From: MPNP01 sp965221445
GTDB lineage: Bacteria; Pseudomonadota; Alphaproteobacteria; Rhodobacterales; Rhodobacteraceae
Length of the DNA: 64,000 bases
Assembly: GCA_965221445.1 (NCBI GenBank)
Contig: CBDCSF010000013.1
Location: 1,364,001 to 1,428,000 of the forward strand
Direction of reading: 5' to 3'
The first letter of the stretch is position 1; each line of letters opens with the position of its first letter. This document shows, one piece after another, positions 63,624 to 64,000 of the stretch. The notes below the pieces were generated by a model. The model was not told the origin of the DNA. It did not search any database and saw nothing but the letters and a program-made list of their open reading frames with translations. The translations under genes and the position numbers were made by a program.

Positions 63624-64000
63624 TATTACCTATCCCTTTATCCTTGATAATATAAATTACGAATTAGTAGTGTCATCACTACCGAGGAGGAAATTAACAT
63701 TCTGTAGGAACAATAGAAGGTAAATATTTTTATTTGTTACTACTGTGTCTTATTTACAACAGGTGTTTTTCCTGAAGTTAAAAGAACGGAGCACACCTTG
63801 AATGAATTGTTAGGTTTTCGGTGAAAATTGGATTTCTATCTCAAAATAAAATTAACGAGCTTTAAAGATGTCAGTTTATCGTCATACCGGTCCAAGGTAA
63901 ATCGCCTCCTAACTACACTAAACAACGCAATTACCTGAAATGAAGTATTTGTTTCTTCTTGGTACAGAGTTACCTTGAATAGGGTATTTCAGACTTTGGG
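63624..64000. other. Upstream region of the porin gene to the window end
   Basis: No gene seen. The first 100 bp contain the porin ribosome-binding site (AAGGGATAGG in the minus direction) and presumably its promoter. Nothing recognised further right. Confidence 0.5.

Noticed and set aside
1..64000. CRISPR arrays, rRNA genes, riboswitches
   Set aside because: No regularly spaced direct repeats, no rRNA-like sequence and no recognisable riboswitch motif were found.

Overview
The window reads as a chromosome segment of an alphaproteobacterium. The run tldD / ctaC-ctaB-small TM protein-ctaG-ctaE-surf1-thrC-M16 peptidase, a zf-CHCC protein directly upstream of polA, and mce followed by a DUF1467 protein are alphaproteobacterial arrangements. 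The first most resembles Rhodobacterales, where the cytochrome oxidase subunit I gene also lies apart. The species is not identifiable by eye. Core genes are AT-rich, while several inserted elements (about 32.8-42.6 kb and 58.3-62.4 kb) are visibly GC-rich. Many insertion sequences, decayed genes and ankyrin repeats would suit a host-associated or otherwise relaxed-selection lifestyle, but that is inference.

Layout. 1-12.8 kb: housekeeping block (M16 peptidase, thrC, aa3-type oxidase assembly cluster, tldD, a VOC protein, agmatinase, topA, methylmalonyl-CoA epimerase, DUF1467). 12.9-19.0 kb: accessory stretch with a NUDIX protein, an AAA-ATPase/ankyrin protein, a decayed paralogue of it carrying an 11-G tract, a HipBA-like toxin-antitoxin pair and a Panacea-domain remnant. 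19.2-27.3 kb: polA (3'-5' exonuclease residues lost), zf-CHCC protein, alpha/beta-hydrolase-OsmC fusion, HIT protein, adenosine kinase, a UshA-like periplasmic protein with degenerate metal ligands, and an odd tRNA. 27.4-32.7 kb: IS1595 and IS21 debris, then a three-gene DUF262 / DUF3696-ATPase / unknown cassette that looks like a defence module and is bracketed by imperfect repeats, then an ISL3 remnant.

32.8-42.6 kb is a three-level nest. An IS1634-family element (2,100 bp when reassembled) is interrupted by a 7,650-bp transposon encoding DUF6431, DDE transposase, ExeA-type ATPase and a toprim protein. That transposon's DDE gene is itself interrupted by a 3.4-kb serine-recombinase element. 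Removing each inner element plus one copy of its target repeat restores the outer reading frame exactly. The outer IS is flanked by a 142-bp exact duplication of the 3' end of hyuB, so hyuB stayed intact. A second copy of the same IS (59.5-61.6 kb) sits in a decayed IS66 transposase with a 24-bp duplication.

42.7-57.2 kb is one long minus-strand operon: XRE-cupin regulator, peptide/opine-type ABC importer (SBP, two permeases, two ATPases), a GAF protein, one HyuA, two HyuB paralogues, two tandem Asp/Glu/hydantoin racemases and an M24 peptidase. Together they look like an uptake and ring-opening/racemisation pathway for a cyclic amide or small peptide-like compound. A perfect 12-bp dyad in front of the regulator gene is a likely operator. 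The window closes with an outer-membrane porin and its terminator.
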